From: CAZCQP01 sp964500895
Lineage (GTDB): Bacteria > Bacillota > Clostridia > Lachnospirales > JAISER01
Reading direction: 5' to 3'
DNA: 64,000 bases
Assembly (NCBI GenBank): GCA_964500895.1
Contig: CAZCQP010000001.1
Location: 1 to 64,000 of the forward strand
Part shown: positions 51,500-60,713 of the stretch, one piece after another
How the letters are laid out: each line of letters starts with the position of its first letter
Position numbering within the stretch: the first letter of the stretch is position 1
Program-made: the position numbers and the translations under genes
The notes under the pieces: generated by a model
What the model saw: the letters and a program-made list of their open reading frames with translations, nothing else
The model's database searches: none
Told to the model about the DNA's origin: nothing

Positions 51500-51745
51500 T
51501 TAAGCTTTACAATATTGTTCCAACGCTGCTGCCAATTGGGCCGGGCAAGACGTTCTTTTGTCACCGCATTTCACATTTTTTAGGCGGTTAATGACTTCAT
51601 CCACAGCCATACCTTCCACCAGCCGGCCAATTCCATTGCCATTGCCATTGCATCCCCTTGTAAAAGCTACATTAAATACTTTTCCGTCTTTTACCTCAAA
51701 ATCAATTTTTGTTGCACAAACTCCAGCTGGTGTAAATTGAGCCAA
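51500..51745 (-). CDS. TSCPD-domain protein
   Basis: 81 residues starting at TTG, about 10 bases after AAGGGGG. The protein contains GVCATKIDF, TRGCNGNGNGIGRLVEGM and the name-giving RTSCPAQLA, matching the short TSCPD family (TIGR03905-like). The domain also occurs at the end of some class II ribonucleotide reductases; function as a stand-alone protein is not established. Four Cys residues could bind a metal. Confidence 0.85.
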   Translation of the reverse strand: MAQFTPAGVCATKIDFEVKDGKVFNVAFTRGCNGNGNGIGRLVEGMAVDEVINRLKNVKCGDKRTSCPAQLAAALEQYCKA

Positions 51746-51840
51746 TGTTCATTTCCCCCTTGAATCTAAAAATATTTTTGTTTGTTTTAAACAGGAACAT
51801 CCACAGCAAGGGGAAACAGAACCCCTTGCACAAGTAAACT

Positions 51841-54087
51841 TTAATATTTCCCAAAATCGGATTTATTATATTCGGCTTCACCACTTGGCACAGACATTTT
51901 ATGCTCGATGGCTGGCTTTTCATGGAACGCTGCCAGTTCTTTAACAGGAGCCATGGTTTTTTTGCTTTCCATAGGTTTTGCTTTGGGTGGCTGTGCTGTT
52001 TTAGGCATTTCTTTAATAGGTGCTTCCTTTACCGGTGGCCTGGCTTTAGGCTTAGGGGCCACATGGGGTTTTTCATTAAACTTTTCCATTAATTGTTCTG
52101 CCGGCTGGCGAGAAGTTTTTGCTTTCCCGCTTATGCTTGGCGCCACCGACTGAAAAGTTGCCCCCGTTGTTTTGGGTGCCAGCTTAAACTGTGCCACCAT
52201 GTTGTTGGACAATTCTGCCTGGCTGGTCAGCTGTTGGGCCGCAGCGGCTTCTTCTTCCGACGTGGCGGTATTGGTTTGGGTAACAGCTGCAATTTTGTCA
52301 ATGCCATCGTTAATCATGGCAATTTCAGCTTCCTGAGCACTGGAGGCTTCTGCTACGCCGCCAACCAGCTGGGAAATTTCAGAAATTTGGCCCACAATGG
52401 CATTCAATGTATCTGCGGTTTGGTTGGCAATTTTTGCCCCTTCATTCACCTTTTCCACAGACCCTTGAATGAGCGCCGTGGTTTCCTGGGCGGCGTTCTT
52501 GCTTCTTGCCGCCAAACTGCGCACTTCTTCCGCCACAACCGCAAAACCTTTGCCGTGTTGCCCGGCTCTTGCGGCTTCTACCGCTGCGTTAAGGGCCAGC
52601 AAATTGGTTTGGAATGCAATATCATCAATCACCTTAATGATTTTAGAAATGTTAACGGAAGCTGCATTAATTTCTTCCATAGCCACCAACATGCCGTGCA
52701 TTTCCTCGTTACCCACCGCTGCATTTTCTTTTGTTTGCAGCGCCAGGTCATTGGCAGCCTTGGCATCTTCAGCGTTTTGCTTTGTTTGTGCCGTAATGCC
52801 CCCTAATGTGGCCAACAGCTGGTCAACAGCCATGGCCTGCTCTGCTGCACCGCTGGCCAGTGTCATGCTGGACTCTGAAATTTGTCTGGCACCGGCGGCC
52901 ACTTGTTCCGATGAAATGTGAATGTCGTGCAAAATGCCATTAAATGCATCAATAATATAAGCCATGGCTTGCTTAATGGGCGCAAAATCCCCTGCGTAGT
53001 CCATGGATACAGACACATTTAAGTTCTTTTGGCCCATCTGTTGCAGGGTGTTGGAAATATCCCCCACATAAGACGACAAGGTGTTTAGCGTTTTATTCAG
53101 CTCTTGTTTTAATTTATCATAGGCACCTTTGTAATTGCCTTTCATGTGGTTGGATAAATCACCTTTGGACATGGCTTCTACCACAGCAATGGTTTCAGAA
53201 ATGGGCCCCACTATGCCTTCCAGCAAATTGTTTAACCCATGGGCAATGTCTGCCCAGCTATTGGCATACTTGGTGGCATCAATGCGGCTATTCAGCTTGC
53301 CTTCCGCAGCTGCATCTGCCAGCTGTTGAATGTCTGCTGCCACAACCATCAAGTTTTGTTGTAGCTGGTCAAAAGCTTCCGTTAAAATGGCCTTTTTGCC
53401 AATGTGCCGCTTAACGGTAACTGTAAAATCTCCTGCTGCGTATGCTTGTACAGCGTTTAAGGCATCCACCGTATCGCTAATTAAGCCATTCAACAGTTTG
53501 TTAAAGCTGGTGGCCACTTGCCCGTAAGCCCCTACATATTCGCGGGCGTCCAGCCTGGCCTCGAAATTGCCGATGTCTTCAACCTGCACAGAAACCGCGT
53601 TCATATCTTCTAATAAATCGTTGATGGTGTTGGCCACCTGAGCAATGGCATTAGAAATTTGCGCAATTTCATCGCTGCCGTTACTGCCGGTTACCGCATC
53701 CAGCCGCCCCTGCACAATATGGTCTGTATTCTGCAAAAGGGTGCGCATGGGTTTTGTAATGATTTCCTTTAACAGAAAACGAACCGCCAATAAAATGACA
53801 AAACCTAAAACAGCCAAAACGATGGATATTACAGCATCTTTTTTAGATTGTGCCGACAGCGCCTTAGACACTTGCTGCATGTTTTGAATGGCTTCCTTGC
53901 CTTGGTCTTGGGTCTGCCCTTGTAGTGTGGTTAGCGCATCATCCAATGTTTTGGTATACTTAGCATCAATGGTGTAAATTTGATAGGCACTAAAGCCACC
54001 TATGAAAGCAGTGAACACAAAAATAATGCCAAACACAACCAATATTTTTGTTCTTACTTTCAACCTGTTAAATGCATTCATCCTCAT
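51841..54087 (-). CDS. methyl-accepting chemotaxis protein with several HAMP-like units
   Basis: 748 residues. TM1 (about 14-36), a very short outer loop, TM2 (about 80-100), then HAMP-like units in series ([55 protein letters not shown] and others) to about residue 390. The MCP signalling hairpin has [22 protein letters not shown] Pro/Lys/Ala-rich tail of about 100 residues ends the protein. The external loop is too small for a ligand domain, so it probably senses inside the cell or in the membrane. A second ATG six bases in is a possible start. Confidence 0.93.
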   Translation of the reverse strand: MRMNAFNRLKVRTKILVVFGIIFVFTAFIGGFSAYQIYTIDAKYTKTLDDALTTLQGQTQDQGKEAIQNMQQVSKALSAQSKKDAVISIVLAVLGFVILLAVRFLLKEIITKPMRTLLQNTDHIVQGRLDAVTGSNGSDEIAQISNAIAQVANTINDLLEDMNAVSVQVEDIGNFEARLDAREYVGAYGQVATSFNKLLNGLISDTVDALNAVQAYAAGDFTVTVKRHIGKKAILTEAFDQLQQNLMVVAADIQQLADAAAEGKLNSRIDATKYANSWADIAHGLNNLLEGIVGPISETIAVVEAMSKGDLSNHMKGNYKGAYDKLKQELNKTLNTLSSYVGDISNTLQQMGQKNLNVSVSMDYAGDFAPIKQAMAYIIDAFNGILHDIHISSEQVAAGARQISESSMTLASGAAEQAMAVDQLLATLGGITAQTKQNAEDAKAANDLALQTKENAAVGNEEMHGMLVAMEEINAASVNISKIIKVIDDIAFQTNLLALNAAVEAARAGQHGKGFAVVAEEVRSLAARSKNAAQETTALIQGSVEKVNEGAKIANQTADTLNAIVGQISEISQLVGGVAEASSAQEAEIAMINDGIDKIAAVTQTNTATSEEEAAAAQQLTSQAELSNNMVAQFKLAPKTTGATFQSVAPSISGKAKTSRQPAEQLMEKFNEKPHVAPKPKARPPVKEAPIKEMPKTAQPPKAKPMESKKTMAPVKELAAFHEKPAIEHKMSVPSGEAEYNKSDFGKY

Positions 54088-54259
54088 TCCACCTTTTCAA
54101 TTGGTTTGGTAAGAATTGGCGGCTTCATTTATGATTATCCCGGCAGTTGCCGAATCGCTGGCTCATGCCGCCCTAAAACTGCTGTCATTTACAGCCATAT
54201 TATACCCCCCCTTGATTATTCTGGCAACATATTTTTAACTTTATTTTTTTTAGAAAGCT

Positions 54260-54267
54260 GCCGATAA
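54260..54267 (+). promoter_or_regulatory. sigma-28 (SigD) -10 box of flagellin 2
   Basis: GCCGATAA is a perfect sigma-28 -10 element, 58 bases before the flagellin ATG. A -35 TAAA at the right distance is not clear in the T-rich upstream sequence. Confidence 0.55.
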
Positions 54268-54324
54268 ATAAGTATAACAGACTTCAAACATAATGGAATG
54301 AATATAAGATAAGGGGTATTTTGC

Positions 54325-55707
54325 ATGAGAATCGGAGAAAACATTCAGGCACTTCAAGCCTATAACAGCATGAGCCAGGCGTCTCGCCAGATTAATCTTG
54401 CTTCTTTAAGGTTGTCCAGCGGGCTTAAAATAAATTCTGCCGCAGACGATGCCGCCGGTTTGGCCATTGCCAATAAATTGCGCCTGCAAGTACACGGCAT
54501 TGAAAAAGCCAGCCAAAACTCTTCCCAGGGTGTTTCAATGATTCAAACAGCGGAAGGTGCCATGACAGAAATTCACAACATGCTGCAACGCATTCGTGAA
54601 CTGGCAGTAAAAGCGGCCAACGACACCAACGAAGAGCCAGACCGTAAAAAAATGCAGGATGAGATTGACCAGCTTATTGAAGAAATCAACGATATTCCAC
54701 AAAAAACAGAGTACAATAAAATTAAACTGTTAAACGGCGAATGTGACAGAATCATCCGCCCATCTGCCAATGTTTCGGTGCTGCGCATGAGCGACACCAC
54801 ACCTTATGGACTTCTGGAATTTACCGTGAACACTCTGGGTTCCCCCGCAACCGTTGTGGCCGGGCCTTCCCTACCCCTCCCGAACCCTGCTTTGGAAGGC
54901 AAAACCCTGCAAATTAACGGCCGTAACATTGAAGTTTCCGGCACAGACACCGCCGCAATCATATACAACAGAATTAATACGGCTTTAAATGCAGAGCCTT
55001 CGTTACAGGTTAGCGTCACCCCCGGTTCCGGCACCAATGTGTTGGGCACGTTAGCCTCTATGGAATCCGGGTCTTCGCAAAGCCTGACCATTACCGGGGA
55101 CCCGGCTTTATTGGCTCACCTGGGCTTGTCCCCTGTTACAACTTACGGCACAGACGCAACAGTGTCCATTAATTCCGGCTTCGACCCTTTAACCGCCACC
55201 TATACCACACAGGGCAACCGCATCACCATTACAGACCGGAACAATGTGGAGGTTTGCCTAGATATAAACCCTAATACCACGGCGGGCAGCAGACAGGGCA
55301 TTTTTACCCAAACCGGGCCATTAAACCTGCAAGTTGGTGCCAATAAAAACACCAATATGTACATCACCATTCCAAAGCTGAACGCCGAAACCATTGAAGT
55401 GAGCAAAGCCAACGTGAACTCCCGGGAAACTGCATCCAACACCATTGGCCTGGTGGATAAATCCATTGCCATTGTTTCCTCCGTTCGCTCCAAGCTGGGG
55501 GCATACCAAAACCGGCTGGAACATACCATCTCCAACTTAGACAATGCCTTCATTGATTCTTCCCAATCCCTGTCCCGGGTGGAGGATACAGACATGGCAA
55601 TGGAAATGGCAAACTACTCCAAGAACAATGTGGTTTATCAGGCGGGTGTAGCCATTTTGGCACAAGCCAACGCCAGACCGCAATCCATTCTGCAACTGTT
55701 GCAATAA
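54325..55707 (+). CDS. second flagellin
   Basis: 460 residues. N-terminal MRIGENIQALQAYNSMSQASRQINLASLRLSSGLKINSAADDAAGLAI-type D0/D1 region and C-terminal VVYQAGVAILAQANARPQSILQLLQ are complete. The central domain (about 150-340) is Thr/Pro/Gly-rich and unrelated in sequence to the first flagellin. AAGGGG precedes the ATG and a sigma-28 -10 box lies upstream. It is followed by the FliK-like gene, the small gene and fliS. Confidence 0.94.
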   Translation: MRIGENIQALQAYNSMSQASRQINLASLRLSSGLKINSAADDAAGLAIANKLRLQVHGIEKASQNSSQGVSMIQTAEGAMTEIHNMLQRIRELAVKAANDTNEEPDRKKMQDEIDQLIEEINDIPQKTEYNKIKLLNGECDRIIRPSANVSVLRMSDTTPYGLLEFTVNTLGSPATVVAGPSLPLPNPALEGKTLQINGRNIEVSGTDTAAIIYNRINTALNAEPSLQVSVTPGSGTNVLGTLASMESGSSQSLTITGDPALLAHLGLSPVTTYGTDATVSINSGFDPLTATYTTQGNRITITDRNNVEVCLDINPNTTAGSRQGIFTQTGPLNLQVGANKNTNMYITIPKLNAETIEVSKANVNSRETASNTIGLVDKSIAIVSSVRSKLGAYQNRLEHTISNLDNAFIDSSQSLSRVEDTDMAMEMANYSKNNVVYQAGVAILAQANARPQSILQLLQ

Positions 55708-55759
55708 AAGTGGTTTGGATCAAAGTCTAGCGAAAAGTGGTCAGTGAGAAGGGATTTCT

Positions 55760-58700
55760 ATGGCATATAACAACACCATTTTACAAAACAATAACAACAC
55801 TTTTATCGCCCCTGTCGGCGCTCAAAACCGGCAGGGGGGAACACCTGTTTTGGCCCCCGGCCTTACTTTTTGGGCCAACATCACCGCCCAGAATGCCAAC
55901 AAAGTCACCCTTGAAGCGGACGGTGGCTTTGTTTTTACTGCCGAAAAGGACAAAATTGTAGGCGATGTGGGCGAGCGCATTCAGTTTAAAGTGCTGGAGT
56001 CTGGCAAAGAGGGCAAAGGCGGCTTTGTGGTGCGCCAAATGAACGTGAGCAGCCAAAAGCAAGCCATGTTCATGGAGAAACAAGTGGATGCCCAAAACAT
56101 TAAGGATTTGTTTAAACAAAGCAACCTTATTACCGATGAAAAAGATTTTTTCAAAGACAACATGGAGGAACAAATGCGCACATGGCGTGCTGTAGCTGCC
56201 ATTAAGCAAAAGCTGGCAAGCGGTGCTGCCAATTTAAGCCAAAGTGCGGTGCAACAGCTGTTGTCCAAAGGCATTTCATTAGAAAAGATTAGTTTCAGCA
56301 CGTTAACAGAAGTGATGACGGACATTTCCGTGGCTGAAAAAAAAGCGGTTTCTCCCCAAGAACTGGCAGACGCCGGTGCCCGGTTGGACATGGTGAAGCA
56401 GTTAAGCCCCGGAGCCATGGTGATGCTGATTAAGAATAACGACCCGCTAACCTTTAACAATTTATACATGGCCAATTTCTCTGCTGCCAAAGAGCACGCC
56501 GCCCCCCAAACCCCCATGACAGAGGAACTAGACGGGGAACTTGAAAAGCTGTTTACCAGAGAAGGCATTGAACCCTCGGAACAAAACAAAGATATTGCCA
56601 AGTTTTTATTGGCCAATGATTGTGACATTTCAAAGGAAAACATAGATAAAGTGGCTTTCTTCCGGGAATTGAATCAAGGGCAATACGATAAGCCTTTGTC
56701 CGAAGCCATTGCCGTTTGCTTGCAAAAAGGACAGAACTTAGGGAAAATGAAACTTTTTGAGTTGGCCTTACCCCACAGCCAGCAAGCCATGGAACTGGCA
56801 GCCCGATATGAAGAACTGATTAAAGCCTTACCGGACTTTAACCCCGATGCCATTGACGACTTATTAGAGCAGCAAATTCCCGTTACTCTGCAAAACCTGT
56901 ACAACGCCCACCAACAGCAAGGTGGGCAACAGACGGCAGCCCCCGTAAACCGGGCGGCCAGTTTAGGTGCAGACTTTGCCATTGCTTCTGTCATTGCCAA
57001 AAGGCAACTGGCGGAAATTACATTGAAGCTGACGTTAGAAGCCGCACAACGGCTGGCGGGAAAGAACATCAACATCAACACCATGCCTTTGCAGCAGGCC
57101 TTGAACCATTTGCGGGCCATTGAAGCGGAATGCTACACCCAAAACTTCCAGTTTGCCGGTGCGGAAGCCACACCAGAACGGCTTTCCCATATGCGGCTTT
57201 TGTATGCCAACATGGCCGAGATGAACCCCTTGACCATCAACGTGTTTGGCAACATCTTAAACCGTGTAACACCCTTTAACCTGGCAGGCATTCATAAAGA
57301 CGTGTCTCATGCCAAGTTGCAGGAAAACTACGAACAATTTGCCACCGTGCCCAACCCTAAATACGGGGACTCTTTTGCCAAAATTCGACAGAATATTCAA
57401 GGCTTTTTGGCCAAGGCTGGCATTGACACTTCCGACCAAAACGTAAAAGCCGCTGCCATTTTGTCTAAAAATAATATGGACATCACCCAGGACAGCGTAG
57501 ATAAAGTGAAGCTCATCGACTTAAAAATAGACTATGTGCAAAACCGGCTGCACCCCAACATTGCAGCGTCTATCATTCGGGACGGCTTAAACCCCCTGGA
57601 CATGCACATTGACGAGCTGATTAGCTACATTGACCGTTTCGACAACGCCTATGGTGAAAATTTAAAAGACAAAATGTCTGCCCATATGGTGGAGCTGTTT
57701 AAACAAGAAAACATCCAGAAACAGGAGCGTAACGCCATCATTGCCATTTACCGTATGCTGAATGCCATTGAAAACGACGGTGCTGTGGCGGTGGGGGTGA
57801 CGGTGAAAAACGGCGTTAACCTGACCATGGGCAACATGCTGGAAGCCGCCAAGTATTACAACCGCACCAAAGGCAAGGAAAACATGCTGTCCTTTGATGT
57901 GGACGACAATTTTGGCTCTTTAAACAAGCTGAAAGTGCCGGAGGGGCATATTTCCTCCATTTTCTCTTCCCTGGAAAACGGAACAGACGAAAAACCTTCC
58001 GCCCATGTTCAGCTGCACGACTTTGCTTTTAAACGCTTTGTGGAACATGCAGACCCCCGGGTGCTGGCGGCATTTTTGGCTAAAAACCCCCACCTAGCGG
58101 ACAAAACACTGGAAGAAGCCGCCGCCGAACTGCAAGATTTAAAAGAAAGCCAAAATACGGCCTCAGAAGGAAAGCTTAGCCAACGGCTGGAACAATTGGC
58201 CCAGCTTTTCCAAAGCGACCCTACCACCATCCGATGGATGGAACAAAACCATATTCCTGCCACCATGACCAACATCAACGCCTTAAACCAACTTCGGAAA
58301 AACCCGTTCTTTATCGGACAGGCGCTGGAAAAACTGATGGAGGATATGGATGCAGAAAGCCGGGCAGAATTAGAAGAAATTTTGCCGGATGCTTCTTTAA
58401 AAACTGTGGACAGCACCGCCCCGGAGAGCTTGTGGCAAAACCTGCAACACCGGCTGGATGATTTAAAAGAAAATGGCCACTCCCCCACTTTGTCTTTCCT
58501 CCAGCAGTTTCAGGTGGTGCAAAACGCCATTAAGGTGCAAAACAACTTGCAAGCCACCAGCCAAAGTGCCGGTATTAAAATACCGGTGAAACTTAAGAAC
58601 AAAGTGACCGATTTAAACATTTACATGGTGAATAAGTCTCCCCAGCAGCCCAACCAAGACAACCGGGTGCTGATGGCGCTGGATACAGGCCACCTGGGCA

Positions 58701-58945
58701 CGGTGCAGTTTGATGTGAGCTTGTCCGGCAACCGGTTGAGCCTGGCCGTCCATAACCCCAACGACCGGGTTTTGGCCTATTTAGAGAAGGACAAAGCCAA
58801 GCTTTCCAATATGTTGCAGTCCTTAGGCTTTGAGGTGTCTGAATTGACCTTTGCCAGGAAAGAGCCGGAAAACCCCTTGGACGGCCAAATGGCCATTAAA
58901 ACGGACTTTGCAGACCTTTCTTCTAAATACGAGGCTATGGTCTAA
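55760..58945 (+). CDS. 1061-residue flagellar-cluster protein with FliK-like C-terminus (DUF6240-like)
   Basis: The bulk (about 100-900) is helical. A unit is repeated: EGIEPSEQNKDIAKFLLAN...DKVAFFREL (about 270) and AGIDTSDQNVKAAAILSKN...DKVKLIDL (about 555), each followed by an I-x4-L-x-G-x-NLxxM-like segment; a weaker third copy is near 655. The last 120 residues (LDTGHLGTVQFDVSLSGNRL...LGFEVSELTF) resemble the Flg_hook domain of FliK, the hook-length control protein. Position between flagellin and fliS suggests a role in flagellar secretion or assembly. The name DUF6240 is from memory of similar Clostridia proteins. Confidence 0.65.
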   Translation: MAYNNTILQNNNNTFIAPVGAQNRQGGTPVLAPGLTFWANITAQNANKVTLEADGGFVFTAEKDKIVGDVGERIQFKVLESGKEGKGGFVVRQMNVSSQKQAMFMEKQVDAQNIKDLFKQSNLITDEKDFFKDNMEEQMRTWRAVAAIKQKLASGAANLSQSAVQQLLSKGISLEKISFSTLTEVMTDISVAEKKAVSPQELADAGARLDMVKQLSPGAMVMLIKNNDPLTFNNLYMANFSAAKEHAAPQTPMTEELDGELEKLFTREGIEPSEQNKDIAKFLLANDCDISKENIDKVAFFRELNQGQYDKPLSEAIAVCLQKGQNLGKMKLFELALPHSQQAMELAARYEELIKALPDFNPDAIDDLLEQQIPVTLQNLYNAHQQQGGQQTAAPVNRAASLGADFAIASVIAKRQLAEITLKLTLEAAQRLAGKNININTMPLQQALNHLRAIEAECYTQNFQFAGAEATPERLSHMRLLYANMAEMNPLTINVFGNILNRVTPFNLAGIHKDVSHAKLQENYEQFATVPNPKYGDSFAKIRQNIQGFLAKAGIDTSDQNVKAAAILSKNNMDITQDSVDKVKLIDLKIDYVQNRLHPNIAASIIRDGLNPLDMHIDELISYIDRFDNAYGENLKDKMSAHMVELFKQENIQKQERNAIIAIYRMLNAIENDGAVAVGVTVKNGVNLTMGNMLEAAKYYNRTKGKENMLSFDVDDNFGSLNKLKVPEGHISSIFSSLENGTDEKPSAHVQLHDFAFKRFVEHADPRVLAAFLAKNPHLADKTLEEAAAELQDLKESQNTASEGKLSQRLEQLAQLFQSDPTTIRWMEQNHIPATMTNINALNQLRKNPFFIGQALEKLMEDMDAESRAELEEILPDASLKTVDSTAPESLWQNLQHRLDDLKENGHSPTLSFLQQFQVVQNAIKVQNNLQATSQSAGIKIPVKLKNKVTDLNIYMVNKSPQQPNQDNRVLMALDTGHLGTVQFDVSLSGNRLSLAVHNPNDRVLAYLEKDKAKLSNMLQSLGFEVSELTFARKEPENPLDGQMAIKTDFADLSSKYEAMV

Positions 58946-58964
58946 ACATTATCTGGAGGTTCAC

Positions 58965-59108
58965 ATGGACAATCAACACACCGCAGCCACCCCAAAAAGC
59001 ACCTTAAAAGCCAGCCCGAACCCCAACGCCCTGCCCCCCAGGCTTTTAGACCTGGCGGCGGCATTGGCGGCTTTTATAGACGAAGCAGATAAACCCATCA
59101 AGGAGTGA
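58965..59108 (+). CDS. 47-residue protein between the FliK-like gene and fliS
   Basis: Begins MDNQHTAATPKST, has a disordered Pro/Asn/Lys-rich first half and a helix PPRLLDLAAALAAFIDEADK in the second. GGAGG lies 5 bases before the ATG. Spacing is 19 bases after the preceding gene and 5 before fliS, whose ribosome site is inside this gene. The layout recalls small flagellar chaperones or FlgM-like helices, but I do not recognise it. Confidence 0.55.
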   Translation: MDNQHTAATPKSTLKASPNPNALPPRLLDLAAALAAFIDEADKPIKE

Positions 59109-59113
59109 GCGCC

Positions 59114-59590
59114 ATGGCCCTTTGCAAAGAAGATTATGTGGCCCGTATTGCACAAGCCAGCGGGGTTCAGCTGACCATCATCACCTATGAGCTGGCCATC
59201 CATTATATTGAAGAAGCTAAAGCGCTGGCCAGTCATCCAGGTGAAAAGGAAGCCTATGGGCAGGCCGTGAACAAAGCCCGTGCCGCCGTTGAAAGCTTGA
59301 TGGATACGTTAGACATGGCCGTAACATTCAGCCGTGAACTGATGCCCCTGTACATTTACATCAACAAACGGCTGGCAGAAGTTTATTTTAATCAGAACAT
59401 GGCCTTGCTGGACGAAGCCCAAACACTGCTGCAAACCCTTTTAGAAGGCTGGCAGGAAGTGGAAAAAAGCCAGGCAGATGCGGCCCCCCTCATGGATAGT
59501 GCCCAGCAACTGTATGCCGGGCTTACTTACAAAAACGGCCGCTTGCAGGAGTATATTCAGGAAGACGACAGCAGAGGATTTCAAGCATAA
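59114..59590 (+). CDS. fliS: FliS-like flagellin chaperone
   Basis: 158 residues from the ATG 8 bases after AAGGAG. The helix ASGVQLTIITYELAIHYIEEA corresponds to the FliS segment that starts ASPEELVLMLYDGA, and the all-helical remainder fits. FliS binds the C-terminus of unsecreted flagellin. It lies downstream of a flagellin gene as usual. Identification rests on pattern and context, and the protein is slightly longer than average FliS. Confidence 0.75.
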   Translation: MALCKEDYVARIAQASGVQLTIITYELAIHYIEEAKALASHPGEKEAYGQAVNKARAAVESLMDTLDMAVTFSRELMPLYIYINKRLAEVYFNQNMALLDEAQTLLQTLLEGWQEVEKSQADAAPLMDSAQQLYAGLTYKNGRLQEYIQEDDSRGFQA

Positions 59591-59609
59591 TTTCTACCAA
59601 CATAACAAC

Positions 59610-59655
59610 AAAAGCCATAATCACCAGCAAGTGGGCGTGATTATGGCTTTTTTAT
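59610..59655 (+). terminator. terminator of the flagellin-fliS transcript
   Basis: AAAAGCCATAATCAC/GTGATTATGGCTTTT, a 15-bp perfect stem with a 12-base loop, followed by TTTATT. Confidence 0.9.
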
Positions 59656-59658
59656 TGC

Positions 59659-59744
59659 TTTACAATTTTTTTACATTTGCGCCCTGTATATTTTACATGC
59701 ATTTTACATAAACCCACCCTTATATTTTACATTGGCCCTTTACA
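59659..59744 (+). promoter_or_regulatory. array of six Pho boxes upstream of pstS
   Basis: Six exact TTTACA direct repeats begin at 59659, 59670, 59692, 59703, 59726 and 59739, mostly 11 bases (one helical turn) or 22-23 bases apart. This phasing and motif fit PhoB/PhoP-type boxes. The operon also encodes phoB at its end. Confidence 0.82.
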
Positions 59745-59789
59745 ATAACTTTGTATTAAACATTGTTTTAAATTTAAGGAGAGATAATC

Positions 59790-60713
59790 ATGAAAAAAAT
59801 GTTAAGGTTGTTACTTGCAACTGCTTGCCTGGCCGGGCTTTTTGCCGGATGCCAAGGTAAAACCGATACCCCTGCACAACCCAGCGCTAGCCCAGATGCA
59901 CAAGAACAACCCACCGAGGCCCCTGCTGCAAAAGACACCATCATTTCTGTGGTTTCCCGTGAAGACGGCAGCGGCACAAGAGGCGCTTTCATTGAACTGT
60001 TTGGCGTTGAAGTGAAAAACGAAGACGGCACCAAAAAAGACATGACCACCAAAGAAGCCATCATTGCCAAAGCCACAGACGTGATGATGACCAACGTAGC
60101 AAGCGATGAAGATGCCATTGGCTACATTTCTTTAGGTTCTGTAAACGACACCATCAAACCGTTAAACATCGATGGCGTGGCTGCTACCCCTGAAAACGTA
60201 AAAAGCGGTACATACAAAGTGTCCCGTCCTTTCGTTATCGCAACCAAAGGTGAAGCCGATGGCTTAACCAAAGACTTTATCGACTTTATCCTTTCCGAAG
60301 AAGGCCAGGCGGTTGTGTCTAAAAGCTACATTGCTGTTGTAGAAGGCGCACCTGCTTACAACGGCACCAAACCTAGCGGCAAAATTGTTGTGGCCGGTTC
60401 TTCCTCTGTTACACCCATTATGGAAAAATTGAAAGAAGCTTATGAAGCAGTAAACACCAATGCCTCCATTGAAATTCAACAATCCGACAGCTCCACCGGT
60501 ATGACCGCTGCCATCGACGGCACCTGCGACATCGGCATGTCCTCCAGAGCGCTGAAAGACAGCGAAAAAGAACAACTTTTAGACACCCAAATTGCCCTGG
60601 ACGGCATTGCAGTGATTGTTAACAACAACAACCCTATTAGTAACTTAACCAGTGAACAAGTGAAAAATATTTATACAGGAGAGGTAACCAGATGGAACGA
60701 AGTGCAAGAATAA
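59790..60713 (+). CDS. pstS: phosphate ABC transporter binding lipoprotein PstS, circularly permuted
   Basis: 307 residues. Lipoprotein signal with lipobox FAGC (Cys21) and a Pro/Ala/Glu-rich linker. Then comes the part normally found in the second half of PstS: ISVVSREDGSGTRGAF (about 51-66), AIGYISLGSVNDTIK and DFIDFILSEEGQAVVSK (to about 180). After a short linker follows the normal first half: GKIVVAGSSSVTPIMEKL (about 197), QQSDSSTGMTAAIDGTCDIGMSSR, ALDGIAVIVNNNNPISNL and the end YTGEVTRWNEVQE. All phosphate-binding segments are present, in swapped order. Its end overlaps pstC by 22 bases. AAGGAGAG precedes the ATG. Confidence 0.92.
   Translation: MKKMLRLLLATACLAGLFAGCQGKTDTPAQPSASPDAQEQPTEAPAAKDTIISVVSREDGSGTRGAFIELFGVEVKNEDGTKKDMTTKEAIIAKATDVMMTNVASDEDAIGYISLGSVNDTIKPLNIDGVAATPENVKSGTYKVSRPFVIATKGEADGLTKDFIDFILSEEGQAVVSKSYIAVVEGAPAYNGTKPSGKIVVAGSSSVTPIMEKLKEAYEAVNTNASIEIQQSDSSTGMTAAIDGTCDIGMSSRALKDSEKEQLLDTQIALDGIAVIVNNNNPISNLTSEQVKNIYTGEVTRWNEVQE

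Noticed and set aside
54088..54324. Cyclic-di-GMP riboswitch between the chemoreceptor and flagellin 2
   Set aside because: Small inverted repeats are present, but the conserved GEMM core was not found on either strand.
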